DNA of 64,000 bases from Saccharomycopsis fibuligera x Saccharomycopsis cf. fibuligera (GCA_001936135.1 CP012816.1:186001-250000), one strand, 5' to 3'; shown: positions 49,501 to 58,642, counted from the first letter of the stretch. Notes: generated by a model not told the origin, from the sequence alone. Program-made: numbers and translations.

Positions 49501-52239
49501 CCAGCTCCATCAGCAGCAGCAGCTCAGAGAGTCGCCATAGCTAATGGTCGTCCTGCTAAGAAGACATCAAAATATGGACCATCTACTGCTTCAACGGTTG
49601 GTGCTACTGTCACTCCATCAGCAGCTCTTGCGGAAGTTCCAAGCATTCCACCTTCACTCAATGAATCAATTATGAATCCAGCCAATTTTTCACCAGTACA
49701 TACTCCTGGTGTACATGATTTATACAACATTCCAAATGATTCTAAACCTTCAACAATCACTGGTGACGTTATCGAATCTCCACCAAGAGTTAAAAAGCAA
49801 AATGGGTCTGATTATTTCGATAGTCAAGTACTTAGTCAGGCGCCTCTTGCATCACAAAGTCAGGCACTCGCACCCGCTCCACCAGCAAAAGCCGGACCTG
49901 CTAAAAGCTCAAGATATACACCACTTGCTAACGCCGATGATAGCGCTAATGCTAATAACAATACGAACAAAGTATTTTCGGATAATGTAACGGTGGAAGA
50001 GGAAAACCGTGATCATCGAGATGATAAAGATTTAGCGTTAACTGAATTTGACATTTATAATGTTGCTAACGGCGTATCTGAACCAGCTAAACAACAAGAC
50101 GTGACAGTATCAGCAACTGACCAAAATCAAAAACAAGATAAGATGGCTTTACAAGTATCTTCTGCGGTTGAACCTCCAAAAGAATCACCAGTTGTGCCGC
50201 CAGCTGTGTCACCAGTAAAGGCAGGGGCTGCTGCACCTTTATTAGGCTTAGGACGCACAAAACGAAAAGGCAAAAAGTCGTCTAAATATGCACCATCTTC
50301 TGAGCTCAATTCGTTTTATTTGTTTAGTGATGGTGGATCTGCCAACAGTTCCAGTTTGGATTTCGGTGAAAAGAATGACAAAGCGGCAGTATCAGTAGCC
50401 GAACCTCCAATTGCTAGCACCGCTGCTGTTACTGGAAGTCTATATGAAGCATATAATGGAACGAAGCCACCTGAGGTTGAAACTACTGTTCATAGTCCTG
50501 CTGAAAAAGAAAAACAAAATACTAAGCAAGTTCATGACGAACCAAAGGAGAACAATGAATCTGAAGCTCATGAAATTAACGATGGATTGTCGACTTTGGA
50601 ACCAAAACATCAAGAAAGTGCCAAGGCTGAGCAAGAAGCTGACAGGCCGAATTATACACAAAATGAGCTTAACTCACATATTAATCATGAGGGTGTTGCT
50701 GCTCCTCCTTCCAAGCCTCAAGTAAGTGCATTCCATAAACCAGCTTTAACACCAGCAAGAGCTTCTCTGAAGAGAAAGACATCAAGATATGCTCCACCTT
50801 CTGGAGTTGCTACATCAGCAGCAACTCAAGAACTACCAGAAAGCAGTTATGCAAACATTGATATGTACAATATTAATGCACCAGCTGGACAACAGTTGGC
50901 TGATCAAAAACCAGAAAAAGCTGAAGACAAACATCACCAGCAATATCTGGTGCCGGCTCAAAGCGTAACTGCTACTAATGCTTACGAAAGTAATTATGCC
51001 TCGTCTTCTCCATTAGCAAGTAAAGAGCCTGAAACTCCAAGTGATCATCATACAAAATTGAATGGTGGTAATGGAGGTGTTGCTTCTACAAAAGCAAGTA
51101 GAAGTAATTCGATTAAAAGTCCAAGATACGGCCCACTTGATAGCTCCAGCGTAATTAATGATGTGTCAGAAATTACTGAAGACGTCTCATTTGGCCCATA
51201 TAATGGCAGTTATTCTGCATTTGAACCGGTGACGCATCAAGATATTGAAGAAAGTTTGAGTCGTCAACAGTTGCAATTTCAAAGGCGTCCGGAATATGCT
51301 GGTTCAGTGCTTTCTGCTTCTGACTACAATCCTCCATCCCAAGCATCATTTGCCCGTCATAGTTTTAGAGGTGGTCCTGGAAGTTCAAGATTTGCTCCAC
51401 TTGAGGATCCAAATTCTTTTAGCAGATTGCGTAAAGGTTCTAGTGTATCTAGTGTAGGAACCGCAAGCCATGTAGCTACGTACGTTCAAGATGACACGAT
51501 TTATGAGGATGAAGACGAGGATGAAATTAGCGAGGATGAAGAAGAAGTTAAAATGGAGAAATCAATAAGACTGCAAACGGAAAAGAAGAAGAAGCTCGTC
51601 GCTGCTAACGTTGATACTGAAAAGCCTACCAAAAAGGCCTCTAGCACTGGTAAAAACCCTAGTGGAAGTAAACAGTTATCTAGAAAAGGCTCTGGTTGGT
51701 TCAATTGGCTAGCTAAAGAAAAAGAAGATAAAGGACCAAAAGTGTATAAGGCCAAGTTAGGTGAGGAGAGCAATTTCTATTATGATGAAAAATTAAAGCG
51801 TTGGATAAACAAGGATCAACCATTAGAAGAGCAAGTTATTAAATCAGCTCCTCCCCCACCAAAGATGAAAAAATCAGCACCTCCACCTAGTAGTAATAGT
51901 ACTGGCGGTGGAGCTCCAGGCGGTACAGGTCCATCAAGGTCTGCTAGATCGTCAATCGGATCTTCTCAAGCTCCGTCAATTTCATCGCCATTGGCCCAGC
52001 CACCAACTTCTGCCGCTTCTGTTCCAGCAGCGCCATCTGCTCCTAGCAGTGCTACTGTGGGACCTATGCCTTCTGTTGGATATCCAAAGAAACCGGCTGC
52101 CAAGAAGGGCAATGAACTTGAAGACTTATTGGCATTTACTGGCGCTGCGTCACCTGCAGGAACTGCTGGTAGAAGAAAGGGTAAAAAAGGAAGCCGTCGT
52201 GGTTACGTTAATGTTATGGAAACTATGAAGTCTCAATAG
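43561..52239 (+). CDS. SEC16: COPII scaffold protein Sec16
   Basis: Peripheral ER-membrane scaffold that organises ER exit sites and binds Sec23/24, Sec13/31 and Sed4/Sar1. The 2892-residue frame is longer than ScSec16 (2195). The N-terminal third is acidic and disordered, with repeated DDIF-like motifs (about 247-800). Pro/Gln-rich sequence with a (GVPQ)6 array (974-997) follows. The central conserved domain spans about 1390-1750: IEYYQSLQMPIFKFSQSGD at its start, then the Sec13-binding alpha-solenoid around ELAIANGDWATSLLYASLF. A Tyr-Pro-motif-rich region (SKYAPS, SRYTPL) comes next. The C-terminal Sec23-binding block contains GWFNWLAKEKED, PKVYKAKLGEESNFYYDEKL and KRWINK (about 2710-2760), ending in a Pro-rich tail. 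All landmark blocks are in the right order. It is followed in the same direction by AIM22. Confidence 0.93.
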   Translation: MADDFNSDSFFEQLAAEGVNFNKNQNSNSSTSTSNDNENPLNSLSLSRSNSSNGLNISRTKSKSSNILSSKRSSSKSANASKRNSASGSASSSKRNSATNISSGLGTKRLGRSANSSSSSIAFNSATAIENNSASKSDTNANNDNIDHSNISSGNINTAVRIDKGESFKDNKIDNDKTNNEELQQLKNQQQTRNESDKAHYGITAIATGKAPIIPQQQSVQESESATVPSSKSATITDYKHVIVDDTKVDDLWGNDFDINEKSDELDAIFGNSNAAVNTEERQHKNEEMLPEASQQEVDNSGFKTSEVTQSQTLKPQAHQSEQSEVPGQLEKSYKAQSQSGSAPVSEIEGNTTTVIDQESHPIAMPNIASDIDNAPDMQQFDKAFFRIDKLPITKQPETEVQEQPPEQEQEQYAHASDKEKPNLGDIFDNDLDDDLQIDPREEALPKAVADADVNKEGVFQHDKEFKNDTKENINSSKSRINEAKSTMVDIINGQDGTINDSEFDKTVRAQQCSVEKKYVEKEQIEDKVTENKPQEDLTKSGNQSNLPTALKVVADREPSGNIDDIFSGNDENTSDLDFEAILGGQHEKNNLDDDNDNEKDEEMIKKGSREYATDPKVDHTISSAIAAPENSESTNADGEENSPNIDDILGLQHEGQVHNDEFDQIFGAVNQGESHERQQDEDSAAPVQPQPVANNEPKPEFQPQPQLTTGNEPQPHSANHISTKNNAVTTKSVSLQPGDTEKFSKLDDIFASDEDDEGELLSDEDQNLGEKEGAKELSNTELTDDLKESKVDALFNDETDFGNLIRDNDEGEKQSGNNDNNNNLEKKFGFLDDDDDDEILDDEAPLSQQQQQPITPQPQHQTLQKSKQNKYDPTVTVNSRGGSVRPSPAGNRYNSRSYAPISVAPAPPASPAKKVKKKTSNFFEELPLSMPGVKPRPSRAELKKQHQAALQANQHQQRPGVSPQVGPPPHAGGVPQGVPQGVPQGVPQGVPQGVPQGTPQAPLVAPVQKSPYDPQAHLLHRQSPYAPPTQSNQQQISQQSHYVSQQQQQQQQLSTPLTSNNVKLNSNKYGPSAKRFNYAPSSASSSKYAPSMNPSAAVSGPPPHVGAPHLQHQQKHQQQVPSGPPSLVGGPAGYGGSPRIPNGSLINGGHSNIIENNNNGDSNEYAISGPSQAQSGGLSNPPHQQQQQQQQLQNSGLPSIPLSSENSYGAVNNGSSYSQPQTAYAPPPQRVQQSGIVQSGMINQNTAPTSISNALGDSLPAGGPPSITKGTLKRKKSMAPTAALNDPFGFPLATPEVANGPTNTTLASKYGPKISATTAKKNRSSVPSLAGSPVQNSIFQSSSPFSPHQQVPFNAGPASTTSGAIAGGSINGTGIPVSLPTKREPIEYYQSLQMPIFKFSQSGDVIIVNSNEVNSAPVGFRAAAPKIGSEVKVMIKSAKDILTIEEKVDTYPIDKKKGQLEKWLTEKINIPSYDSENSNLILKIFRDIIESNYDPVVYYKKISKTLIDHFGFVIGSNVQFEKNSFKVVKTHNISIDAGYLSELSKSLVDNTTAELAIANGDWATSLLYASLFNKEKFLTVCGDFVNATFKNEQNKDSFLLYLLFKSFINAPELLSMLSQGEQAFLEGNWFQLLAYILNSLTEANLPMVQSILVEYGKYFQQTMSTGNKAQINFILALVPVDLFKFASNNVLYYVILDIYTHILDKKSIQYKFDKRLIKDALNSYLSDYGVRKKATSEKPSAGWFGSKSKIDLSYQFNKFIAGEENAKESQQTSIFDKVSNNMTSSTTATVTKATPTNVGLLPVRHSSMSMMANPLLTSDNSIGNNVVSPQSPFTPIGATSNLRSALMNSGPTVTNNTAAVPPAGPLYGPLADSNNYGTSSAFVPANNTGNIDSNAHHSISRTHSSPAIAPQRTGFSKYAPVAAAARGSYSPSLNNSTIDMLSTTQGLRKPLEDLLGGNLTSPDLLNNVSKTNNANAIALPAPSAAAAQRVAIANGRPAKKTSKYGPSTASTVGATVTPSAALAEVPSIPPSLNESIMNPANFSPVHTPGVHDLYNIPNDSKPSTITGDVIESPPRVKKQNGSDYFDSQVLSQAPLASQSQALAPAPPAKAGPAKSSRYTPLANADDSANANNNTNKVFSDNVTVEEENRDHRDDKDLALTEFDIYNVANGVSEPAKQQDVTVSATDQNQKQDKMALQVSSAVEPPKESPVVPPAVSPVKAGAAAPLLGLGRTKRKGKKSSKYAPSSELNSFYLFSDGGSANSSSLDFGEKNDKAAVSVAEPPIASTAAVTGSLYEAYNGTKPPEVETTVHSPAEKEKQNTKQVHDEPKENNESEAHEINDGLSTLEPKHQESAKAEQEADRPNYTQNELNSHINHEGVAAPPSKPQVSAFHKPALTPARASLKRKTSRYAPPSGVATSAATQELPESSYANIDMYNINAPAGQQLADQKPEKAEDKHHQQYLVPAQSVTATNAYESNYASSSPLASKEPETPSDHHTKLNGGNGGVASTKASRSNSIKSPRYGPLDSSSVINDVSEITEDVSFGPYNGSYSAFEPVTHQDIEESLSRQQLQFQRRPEYAGSVLSASDYNPPSQASFARHSFRGGPGSSRFAPLEDPNSFSRLRKGSSVSSVGTASHVATYVQDDTIYEDEDEDEISEDEEEVKMEKSIRLQTEKKKKLVAANVDTEKPTKKASSTGKNPSGSKQLSRKGSGWFNWLAKEKEDKGPKVYKAKLGEESNFYYDEKLKRWINKDQPLEEQVIKSAPPPPKMKKSAPPPSSNSTGGGAPGGTGPSRSARSSIGSSQAPSISSPLAQPPTSAASVPAAPSAPSSATVGPMPSVGYPKKPAAKKGNELEDLLAFTGAASPAGTAGRRKGKKGSRRGYVNVMETMKSQ
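46480..46563 (+). repeat. 12-bp in-frame tandem repeat coding (GVPQ)6
   Basis: Six perfect copies of GGAGTTCCACAG run from 46480 to 46551, and a diverged copy (GTPQ) follows to 46563. Codons are identical in all perfect copies, which points to recent slippage or expansion rather than old duplication. Confidence 0.93.
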
Positions 52240-52790
52240 CCATTTTGTATTTAATGGATCTGATATGAACACATGTTTGCTACTCTGTATGGTATATTTG
52301 TGTTCCAGTAGGTTTCTCAATTTTGAGCATTGCATTTCTTTTTATTTGTTTTGAAATTACCTTTTTTTTACGTTTTACTTTCATTTGATTTATTATTTAT
52401 TTTTTAGTTTTTTATAGTTTATTATCATTTTTTCCATCTGTTATTTTTTTATTTGGGTATGTTATGATTTCATACAACTCGATTGTAAAAACTCTTCTGT
52501 TAAAAAAATGTTTTTTCAAGTTATTCATTTAAGTGTGAGAAAGTTCTGTAAGGCTAGGCAGCTGTTCAAATAAACTCTAAAATACAATAATAAAGACACC
52601 CACGATCTACTCTGAGAGGTCGGAGAAACGTCTCCGAAAAAAAAAAAAAAAAAAAAAAAAAATTAAATTTAAGATACTCCGTCAACATGAAAAAAATGAA
52701 AAAACTGAAAAGTTTAGCACTAATTAATACAATATTCCACTGTGCGGCCTTAACAGCTCTTTACCAATAACACACTCTTTCTCACTATCA
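52240..52790. other. SEC16 terminator / AIM22 promoter spacer
   Basis: A 550-bp spacer: T-rich SEC16 3' flank followed by the AIM22 upstream region, which contains a perfect small hairpin and an A26 tract. Confidence 0.5.
52621..52662 (+). repeat. Perfect hairpin CGGAGA-AACG-TCTCCG followed by A26
   Basis: The stem is CGGAGA (52621-52626), the loop AACG, and the stem TCTCCG (52631-52636), running straight into 26 A (52637-52662). It lies 130 bp before the AIM22 ATG. Read on the minus strand it is a T-run followed by the same hairpin. The function is unknown. Confidence 0.6.
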
Positions 52791-54500
52791 ATGATTATAT
52801 TCAAACATTTGTCTGTAAAAGCAACTCAGCGCTCCGTTGATGGCTTAGTTTCTGCCTCTTTCAAGAATGTAGCGACACTGCGGTATCAGCGAAACCTCAG
52901 CTTATCCTCGTTCTGCGCTTCGGCGTCAACATCATCAGCATCGCCAATGATTGATACAGTGGAAGCTGCTAAAGTGATCAATGATAAATATAGTCGTTTA
53001 GCCAATGTGTATGAAAGCTATGGCATCACAAAGTTGCAACTTGAAGAGCTTGTTAAGCTGAATGGGCCCCATGTGTATTACTCAAACTTGACCGACCCAT
53101 ACTTGAATTTGGCCCTCGAAACATACATTTTCAACAACATGCCAACGGAATCCAATATCACTAGAGAAAAAAGTCGGCAGCGACAAAATAGCAACAAAGA
53201 GCAAGAAGGCCGCCAGCAACTAAGAAAAAAAGAAGAAGGATATATAAAAAGGATACCTAATTTTAATCACAACAGGCTAGTCTTGTACAAGAACCGCAAA
53301 TGTATTGTTTTCGGAAAAAATCAAAATCCTTGGAAAGAAATCAATTTCAAGTACTTAAAATCCCATAACCTTGTGAATACACAAAGCATTAATAGCGAAA
53401 TTTCTACTCATAATCAAAATTCCAATAGCAAAGGTGTTGAAAAATTTGAGATCTTAAGAAGAAACTCTGGCGGAGGCACGGTAATTCATGATGATGGTAA
53501 CATGAACTACTGTTATATTACCACCAAAAACGCCTTTGATCGGAAAACTTTTAGTAAAGTTATTGTCGAAGAACTTAACTCAGTATACGAAAAATACAAG
53601 GATTGTTTGACTGCGGTTGTCGCTGATGAAAGCATAGAATCAAAATCACTTGGTGTGGCTCCTAAATATCCCATAATAATCAACGATAGAGGTGATCTAG
53701 TGATCCATCTTCCGAGAAATTTCACCACTTACATAAATAAAGACGATAAAAATCTGCAAGCACCGCTAATGCAGGAGTACAAAATTTCAGGGTCTGCCTA
53801 CAAGGTCAGCAAAGGTCGGAGTTATCATCATGGAACAATGCTCTTAAATTGTCAGTTGAGCAAGTTTGATAATATTTTAAATAAAAACGGTGATAAGGAT
53901 AACATGATCTACGATAAAAGTGTTGACTCAACAAGAGCAAAAATCATTAATTTGGAAATGGATGAGATTTCTTTTAATAACTTGATTATTGCTGGATTTG
54001 TCAAAAGATATGGGTTTGCTAATCATGAGCTTCTCCAATTGAACCGCGACAATGATAAAGTAGATTTTTGTAATTTTTCTGTGTCTATACAGGAAGAGCA
54101 AGATTTTCCAGTGATAGACATATACAGGGGCCAAGGTAGAGGAGAAAAATCAGTCTACTTGACAATTGTCAACGATGCAAATTCGCTTCCTGAAGAAGTT
54201 CTTCAAATTGCGAATGAGTTAAAATCATGGGACTTTAAATATGGTAAGACCCCGAAATTCCAAAGTGTGATACTAAATCAAGGATTGGATATCAAGCTAA
54301 GTTTGCAAGTGGAGAAAGGATACGTTACTCATGTTGAATTGGTTGAAGGAGATGCTAATGCTCAGCTATTATCAGGATTGGTTAAGTTGATTCGAGATGC
54401 AACTGATGAAACTAAATCAATTCGGTACACTGGCGATGATATTGCCGGATATTTTGAAAACGATCAAATCAAACAGTGGATTAAATCTGTGGTTCTATGA
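52791..54500 (+). CDS. AIM22: Mitochondrial lipoate-protein ligase A-like protein
   Basis: LplA-type ligase/transferase needed for lipoylation of mitochondrial enzymes such as pyruvate dehydrogenase E2 and GcvH. The 569-residue frame begins with a basic, Ser-rich, acid-poor presequence (about 1-45), consistent with mitochondrial targeting. The BPL/LplA catalytic domain starts around residue 92 (VYYSNLTDPYLNLALE). It carries the RRNSGGGTVIHDDGNMN loop (about 222-238) and the lipoyl-adenylate lysine motif KISGSAYKVSKGRSYHHGTM (about 329-348). The C-terminal accessory domain includes WDFKYGKTPKF (about 481-491). An unusual Arg/Gln/Lys-rich insert (about 123-152) separates the first strand from the RLVLYKNRKCIVFGKNQNPW segment. 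ScAim22 is about 409 residues, so this one is longer through inserts and presequence. The start is the first ATG of the frame. Confidence 0.92.
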   Translation: MIIFKHLSVKATQRSVDGLVSASFKNVATLRYQRNLSLSSFCASASTSSASPMIDTVEAAKVINDKYSRLANVYESYGITKLQLEELVKLNGPHVYYSNLTDPYLNLALETYIFNNMPTESNITREKSRQRQNSNKEQEGRQQLRKKEEGYIKRIPNFNHNRLVLYKNRKCIVFGKNQNPWKEINFKYLKSHNLVNTQSINSEISTHNQNSNSKGVEKFEILRRNSGGGTVIHDDGNMNYCYITTKNAFDRKTFSKVIVEELNSVYEKYKDCLTAVVADESIESKSLGVAPKYPIIINDRGDLVIHLPRNFTTYINKDDKNLQAPLMQEYKISGSAYKVSKGRSYHHGTMLLNCQLSKFDNILNKNGDKDNMIYDKSVDSTRAKIINLEMDEISFNNLIIAGFVKRYGFANHELLQLNRDNDKVDFCNFSVSIQEEQDFPVIDIYRGQGRGEKSVYLTIVNDANSLPEEVLQIANELKSWDFKYGKTPKFQSVILNQGLDIKLSLQVEKGYVTHVELVEGDANAQLLSGLVKLIRDATDETKSIRYTGDDIAGYFENDQIKQWIKSVVL

Positions 54501-55185
54501 GATGATCAAATTCAAAAATCGCATTTTTGTTATAATTTGAGAACTCTTTTACTAGCTGAATGTAGTAAGGAAAATTACAAAAAATAAATAGCATTACTAC
54601 GTTTCATTCATACGTTCAATTTGAGACAGCAAAAGCCTTCTCATTCAGCACACGCCCATACTGTACGTTTATTGATGCTCAATAGAATTGGGTAAAAATG
54701 CACTCTCCTGAGAACTCTACTATTAACATGACGTCTGCCGTATACATTTAGCAACCAGAGTAGTTGTAGCCAAACTTTCTTGTTTTTAACCGAACAAATC
54801 GTTGCGTTATCACAATTTGGGTAATTTTGCTATATTAGAAATATAAGATAAACGCATAGGGTGAAAACGTATGGCATAGGCAAAAAACAAGCTTTTCTTT
54901 TGCTGGGAAGCTACAGTTAGCGATCCTATTTCTGAGGCTTAATCCGCTGTTTTCTTTCAGAAAAAAACTTTCTGCTCAATTAGTTTTGGTGGTGTGGCGG
55001 AGTAGCGCACTAATAATAAGCAAAATATTCCGCCTTTTGCTAATCGGTCAAAGCAGTGAATATCGGTGTAGGCACTGCTCATCCATGCTATGCCGTTTTC
55101 GGAACTTTTGCTGATATTCACGAAACTGAAGCTAGTAACGCGACGAAACCAGAAAACCCCCTGCTACTCAAACAAACCAGCAATC

Positions 55186-55265
55186 ACTAGCCACTGTCCG
55201 CTGACCACTAGCCACTGTCCGCTGACCACTAGCCACTGTCCGCTGGCCACTAGCCACTAGCCAGG
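55186..55265. repeat. 21-bp minisatellite, three units plus partial
   Basis: The unit is ACTAGCCACTGTCCGCTGACC at 55186, 55207 and 55228 (the third with one change), then a partial ACTAGCCACTAGCCAGG. The period is a multiple of three, so it yields a repeated heptapeptide in a short minus-strand frame, but no gene is supported. Confidence 0.88.
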
Positions 55266-55849
55266 AGACATAATTATAAAAGTGTTCCTGGGCTATCAAA
55301 AAAATTTGAAAATTTATCCAGGTGGAGCCAAAATATGCCATATACGTAAACAAATTGTAAATTCAGAAACCACCAGCTCTTCCGGAAATCAAACCGAAAG
55401 TTGAATGCCAAATTTTTTGATTTTTGTGAAAACTAATTACAACTTTCATTACAGCTTAGGACTGAGAAATGTAATAATATCTTGAACTTTCAGAGACAAG
55501 ACATGCCGCGGACTGCACAAGCGGGCTTTGGCAGAGCACAGCATGCTGAGTTATACATCAGATGGATCTGCTATCCGCTCGAGCTCGAGAAATTAGAGAG
55601 AATCCCGCTATAGTTAGCAGGCATATAGGCTAATTTTGATGCCAGATATACTGTTCAAAAGTACCATAGGTGTTCTCCCTGCTTACGGTTGCTTACGGTT
55701 GCTTTTCATAGCTGGTAACAGCAGCAGCAGGCGTAGCCTAGCCTAGCGTGGCATTGCTGGGCATAAATTTATCTCGTTTGTTTGTGGCCTGCAGTTAAAA
55801 CCTAGCAGCCAGAAAGTGCCGCCAGCGCAGCACAGTACCGCGCAGCAGC

Positions 55850-55942
55850 GCAAAGCAAAGCAAAGCAAAGTAAAGTAAGTAAGCAGTACAGAAGCAATAG
55901 CAGCAGCACTGAAAGCAAAAGCAAAAGCAAAAGCAAAAGCAA
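55850..55942. repeat. GCAAA and GCAAAA short tandem repeats
   Basis: About four AAGCA/GCAAA pentamers near 55853-55875, and five GCAAAA hexamers near 55914-55940, in the AIM22/SOK2-like spacer. They are simple slippage repeats. Confidence 0.8.
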
Positions 55943-57133
55943 CATAGCATCATCTAGCAGCTAGCATCTAACATTGGATCTGGCAGCAATATACACATTT
56001 TGGGCAGTAAATTTTTGTTGTTTCTTCCAAACACACGCACACACTCACATCTATATATACATGTACATGTACATATATATATATTTATATATATATATAT
56101 TTATTTATTTTTGTTAGTGTTCATTTTGGATGCAGTGGTGCGGCTGCTGCTACTGCCATGCTGGCATGCTGCCGAAGGTTGCAAGGGACCACTATCAAAG
56201 CATGGGGAACCTCAAATTCACTAGAACTGATATGCGTTCGTACGTAATTATCGAATAGACAGCCACTTTTTATAATACTCTTGTATGTTTTGTTAGTGCT
56301 TTACAAAATTGTGGAGAACTCCCTTGGCTTTTGATGATTGATTATTTTTTTTTCATTTTATATCAAATATATAAAAATTTATAATGGCAATATAGAAAAA
56401 AAATTTTTCAGGAAAAATGATGAAACGCAAAAAAAAACTAGGAATAACCATTTTCAAGTTCTAAAATATAACAAATAATTTACAATAAAATGAGGCGGCT
56501 TATCAAAGCCTTCAAATTTCACCATATAAAGCTTTTCACTATTCTCCATGTCATCAGTATCAAACAAAATGAAACTTAATGGGCGTGTAACCGCAATGAC
56601 TAGCGGCCATCAACACTTTATATTCAAACCGTTTTATCGTTAGTTTTTTTAAGAGATGCGACAAATGATAATGAAAAAAAGATGAGAAATAGAAAAGAAC
56701 AAAAAAGAAAAAGAGACTAACTTTGAATGGTCATGTTGAAAGAAATAATAGAAAAGAAAAAAACGATCATTACTGCGGAAGGAATAAGAATCGATAAAGA
56801 AAACCAAAGAAAACTGAAATACAAAACAAATAACATTTGAAAATAAGAAAACAAAACCATTAACGATCATAATCAGCCCCTTTAAACTTGACTTTCATCA
56901 ACCTAAATTCCTTTCTTCCTTTTCATCTTCTTTCTATTTTCCTTTTATTACTTGTGAGATAAAAGTACCAAATGCAATGATATGAAATGATTAACATTAA
57001 ATGACAAAATAATAGCAGCCAAAAGCAAAGCTTCACAATGAGGCATTATTTGTGAAAAAATATAACAAAAAAAAATTGACAAAAATGTGATGCAGTAATA
57101 CTTGAATCAATTCAATTTTGAAATACAATCAGA

Positions 57134-58642
57134 TCATTTAGGTTCATGTTTGACATTAGGGGTAGTATTGCTAGTAGCATTGCTATATTGATGATCTTGA
57201 GTTTGGCCTGTAGTGACGGTAGCATTAGTAGATGGGGAAGCAGTAGCGCCGGGTGCAGCAAGGGCAGAGTTAGAAGTAGTGGTCTGACCATAGTAGTTGC
57301 TATATTGGCCTTGCGATGGAGTTCTAGAGGCTTGTTGAGCTTGCACTTGTGCTTGTGGATAATAGCTGTTATAGTAATAGCCGCTGTATGGATATTGAGT
57401 GCCATAGTAACCTTGTTGTTGCTGTTGCTGTTGTTGTTGAGTAAGCTGATGCTGAGTAGTTGCGACTGCTGGAGTAGTTGCTGTTTGTCCAACGACTTGA
57501 CCATTTGCAGCGCTTAATGGGTCCTGATCCTGAGTACTAGCAGCGGCACTAGGCTGTTGATAAGCAGTACTCCATTGTGTTTGAGTAGATGGAGAAGCAG
57601 TAGAGGAGGCGGCAGCAACACCGGTGGCGGCAGCGCTTGCAGAGGTAGCGGCAGTACCGTTAGCGCCGGCGCCTTGAACCGTGTTTTGCTGAATAACCCT
57701 TTTGATGTCTCTAACAAACAAAGGATACAACTGGTCAACAATTCCTTCTCTTTGAGCCATAGACAAAGCTCTTTCAAAAGGAATCCACACACCTTTCAAG
57801 TGCATAGATCCAATCTTAACAACATGACGCGTCTTTTCCGACTTTAAAATACCGTCTCTTCTACCTCTGGTCATATGGGCAACATTCAATAATTTAGTAC
57901 CGTTTATCATATTATTGTCGGCTCTTCTAACAACAGAAACGCCATTAGCGTCGACTTGGTAACACAAAGTCTTTTCATCCTCCCACATAGTTGTGGTGAC
58001 TCTTGGTCTGAGCCCAACCGGTTGAATTTGCCCGACGGTGGACGCGGTATTGGAGTTCATGGCAATTGGCGCCGACGAACCTGATATAGCAGACGTAGCA
58101 CCATTGGCAGTTTGATATACAGGGAACCCTTGAACATAACTGTATCTAGTATAGTCATATGGAATAGCCGCTGTGGTTGCTGGAGTGGTAGCGCCGGCGG
58201 TAGCCGCAGTCTTGTAGTACTGCTGTTGAGTGGCCAGCTGTAAACTTGCCTGAGGATAATAAGCACTAGGATATTGAGTCTGGGCTAATGTATTTGCAGC
58301 TTGGCCAGGTTGAGCTTGGACACTAGCTTGAGCAGGTTGCGCTTGCTGCTGAGCCTGCTGCTGCTGCTGGGCTTGTTGTTGATAGTATTGTTGATACTGT
58401 TCTGGATAATAACCGTTGGTCGAAGGATAGTTGCGATAATAAGCGTTGTTATATTGCTGCTGGGCGGTAGCAGTAGTTGCTGCTGGCTGTTGGTAAGCAG
58501 TTTGGTATCCTCTGTAGTCAGCAGCTACTTGAGGCTGTTGAGCCTGCTGTTGATGCGGTTGAGCTGCTGAAGCAGTTGGCGCGTTTTGTGCGTTTGGAGA
58601 ACTTGCAACCTGAGAAGCCTGATTTGTAACATCTGTAGACAT
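57134..58642 (-). CDS. SOK2: APSES transcription factor of the EFG1/SOK2/PHD1 group
   Basis: Basic helix-loop-helix-like APSES regulator of filamentation and the yeast-hypha or biofilm switch (Efg1 in Candida, Sok2/Phd1 in Saccharomyces, StuA in moulds). The 502-residue protein has Gln/Tyr/Ala-rich flanks, with several Q-runs encoded by CAG/CAA. The central DNA-binding APSES domain spans about 213-320: [76 protein letters not shown] and [18 protein letters not shown] are nearly invariant family words. The prion-like Q/Y-rich flanks are typical of Efg1 and support phase separation in that family. SOK2 (YMR016C) and PHD1 (YKL043W) map to the same pair of duplicated S. cerevisiae blocks as MSN2/4, EIS1 and CSE4, so the symbol SOK2 is chosen on synteny; EFG1 would be equally valid. 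Confidence 0.93.
   Translation of the reverse strand: MSTDVTNQASQVASSPNAQNAPTASAAQPHQQQAQQPQVAADYRGYQTAYQQPAATTATAQQQYNNAYYRNYPSTNGYYPEQYQQYYQQQAQQQQQAQQQAQPAQASVQAQPGQAANTLAQTQYPSAYYPQASLQLATQQQYYKTAATAGATTPATTAAIPYDYTRYSYVQGFPVYQTANGATSAISGSSAPIAMNSNTASTVGQIQPVGLRPRVTTTMWEDEKTLCYQVDANGVSVVRRADNNMINGTKLLNVAHMTRGRRDGILKSEKTRHVVKIGSMHLKGVWIPFERALSMAQREGIVDQLYPLFVRDIKRVIQQNTVQGAGANGTAATSASAAATGVAAASSTASPSTQTQWSTAYQQPSAAASTQDQDPLSAANGQVVGQTATTPAVATTQHQLTQQQQQQQQQGYYGTQYPYSGYYYNSYYPQAQVQAQQASRTPSQGQYSNYYGQTTTSNSALAAPGATASPSTNATVTTGQTQDHQYSNATSNTTPNVKHEPK

Larger units (their letters stand above)
54501..57133. other. Convergent intergenic region AIM22/SOK2-like, repeat-rich
   Basis: A 2.6-kb spacer between two 3' ends, long for convergent genes. 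No supported gene. It contains a 21-bp minisatellite (55186-55265), GCTTACGGTT twice (about 55682-55702), GCAAA/GCAAAA repeats (about 55850-55942), an AT/ACATGT repeat (about 56049-56104) and A-rich DNA near the SOK2-like stop. Confidence 0.55.

Noticed and set aside
55091-55110. TTTTCGGAA/TTCCGAAAA resembling part of a point-centromere CDEIII
   Set aside because: No CDEI (RTCACRTG) at the expected distance and no 80-160 bp very AT-rich CDEII between; the flanking bases of CDEIII do not fit.
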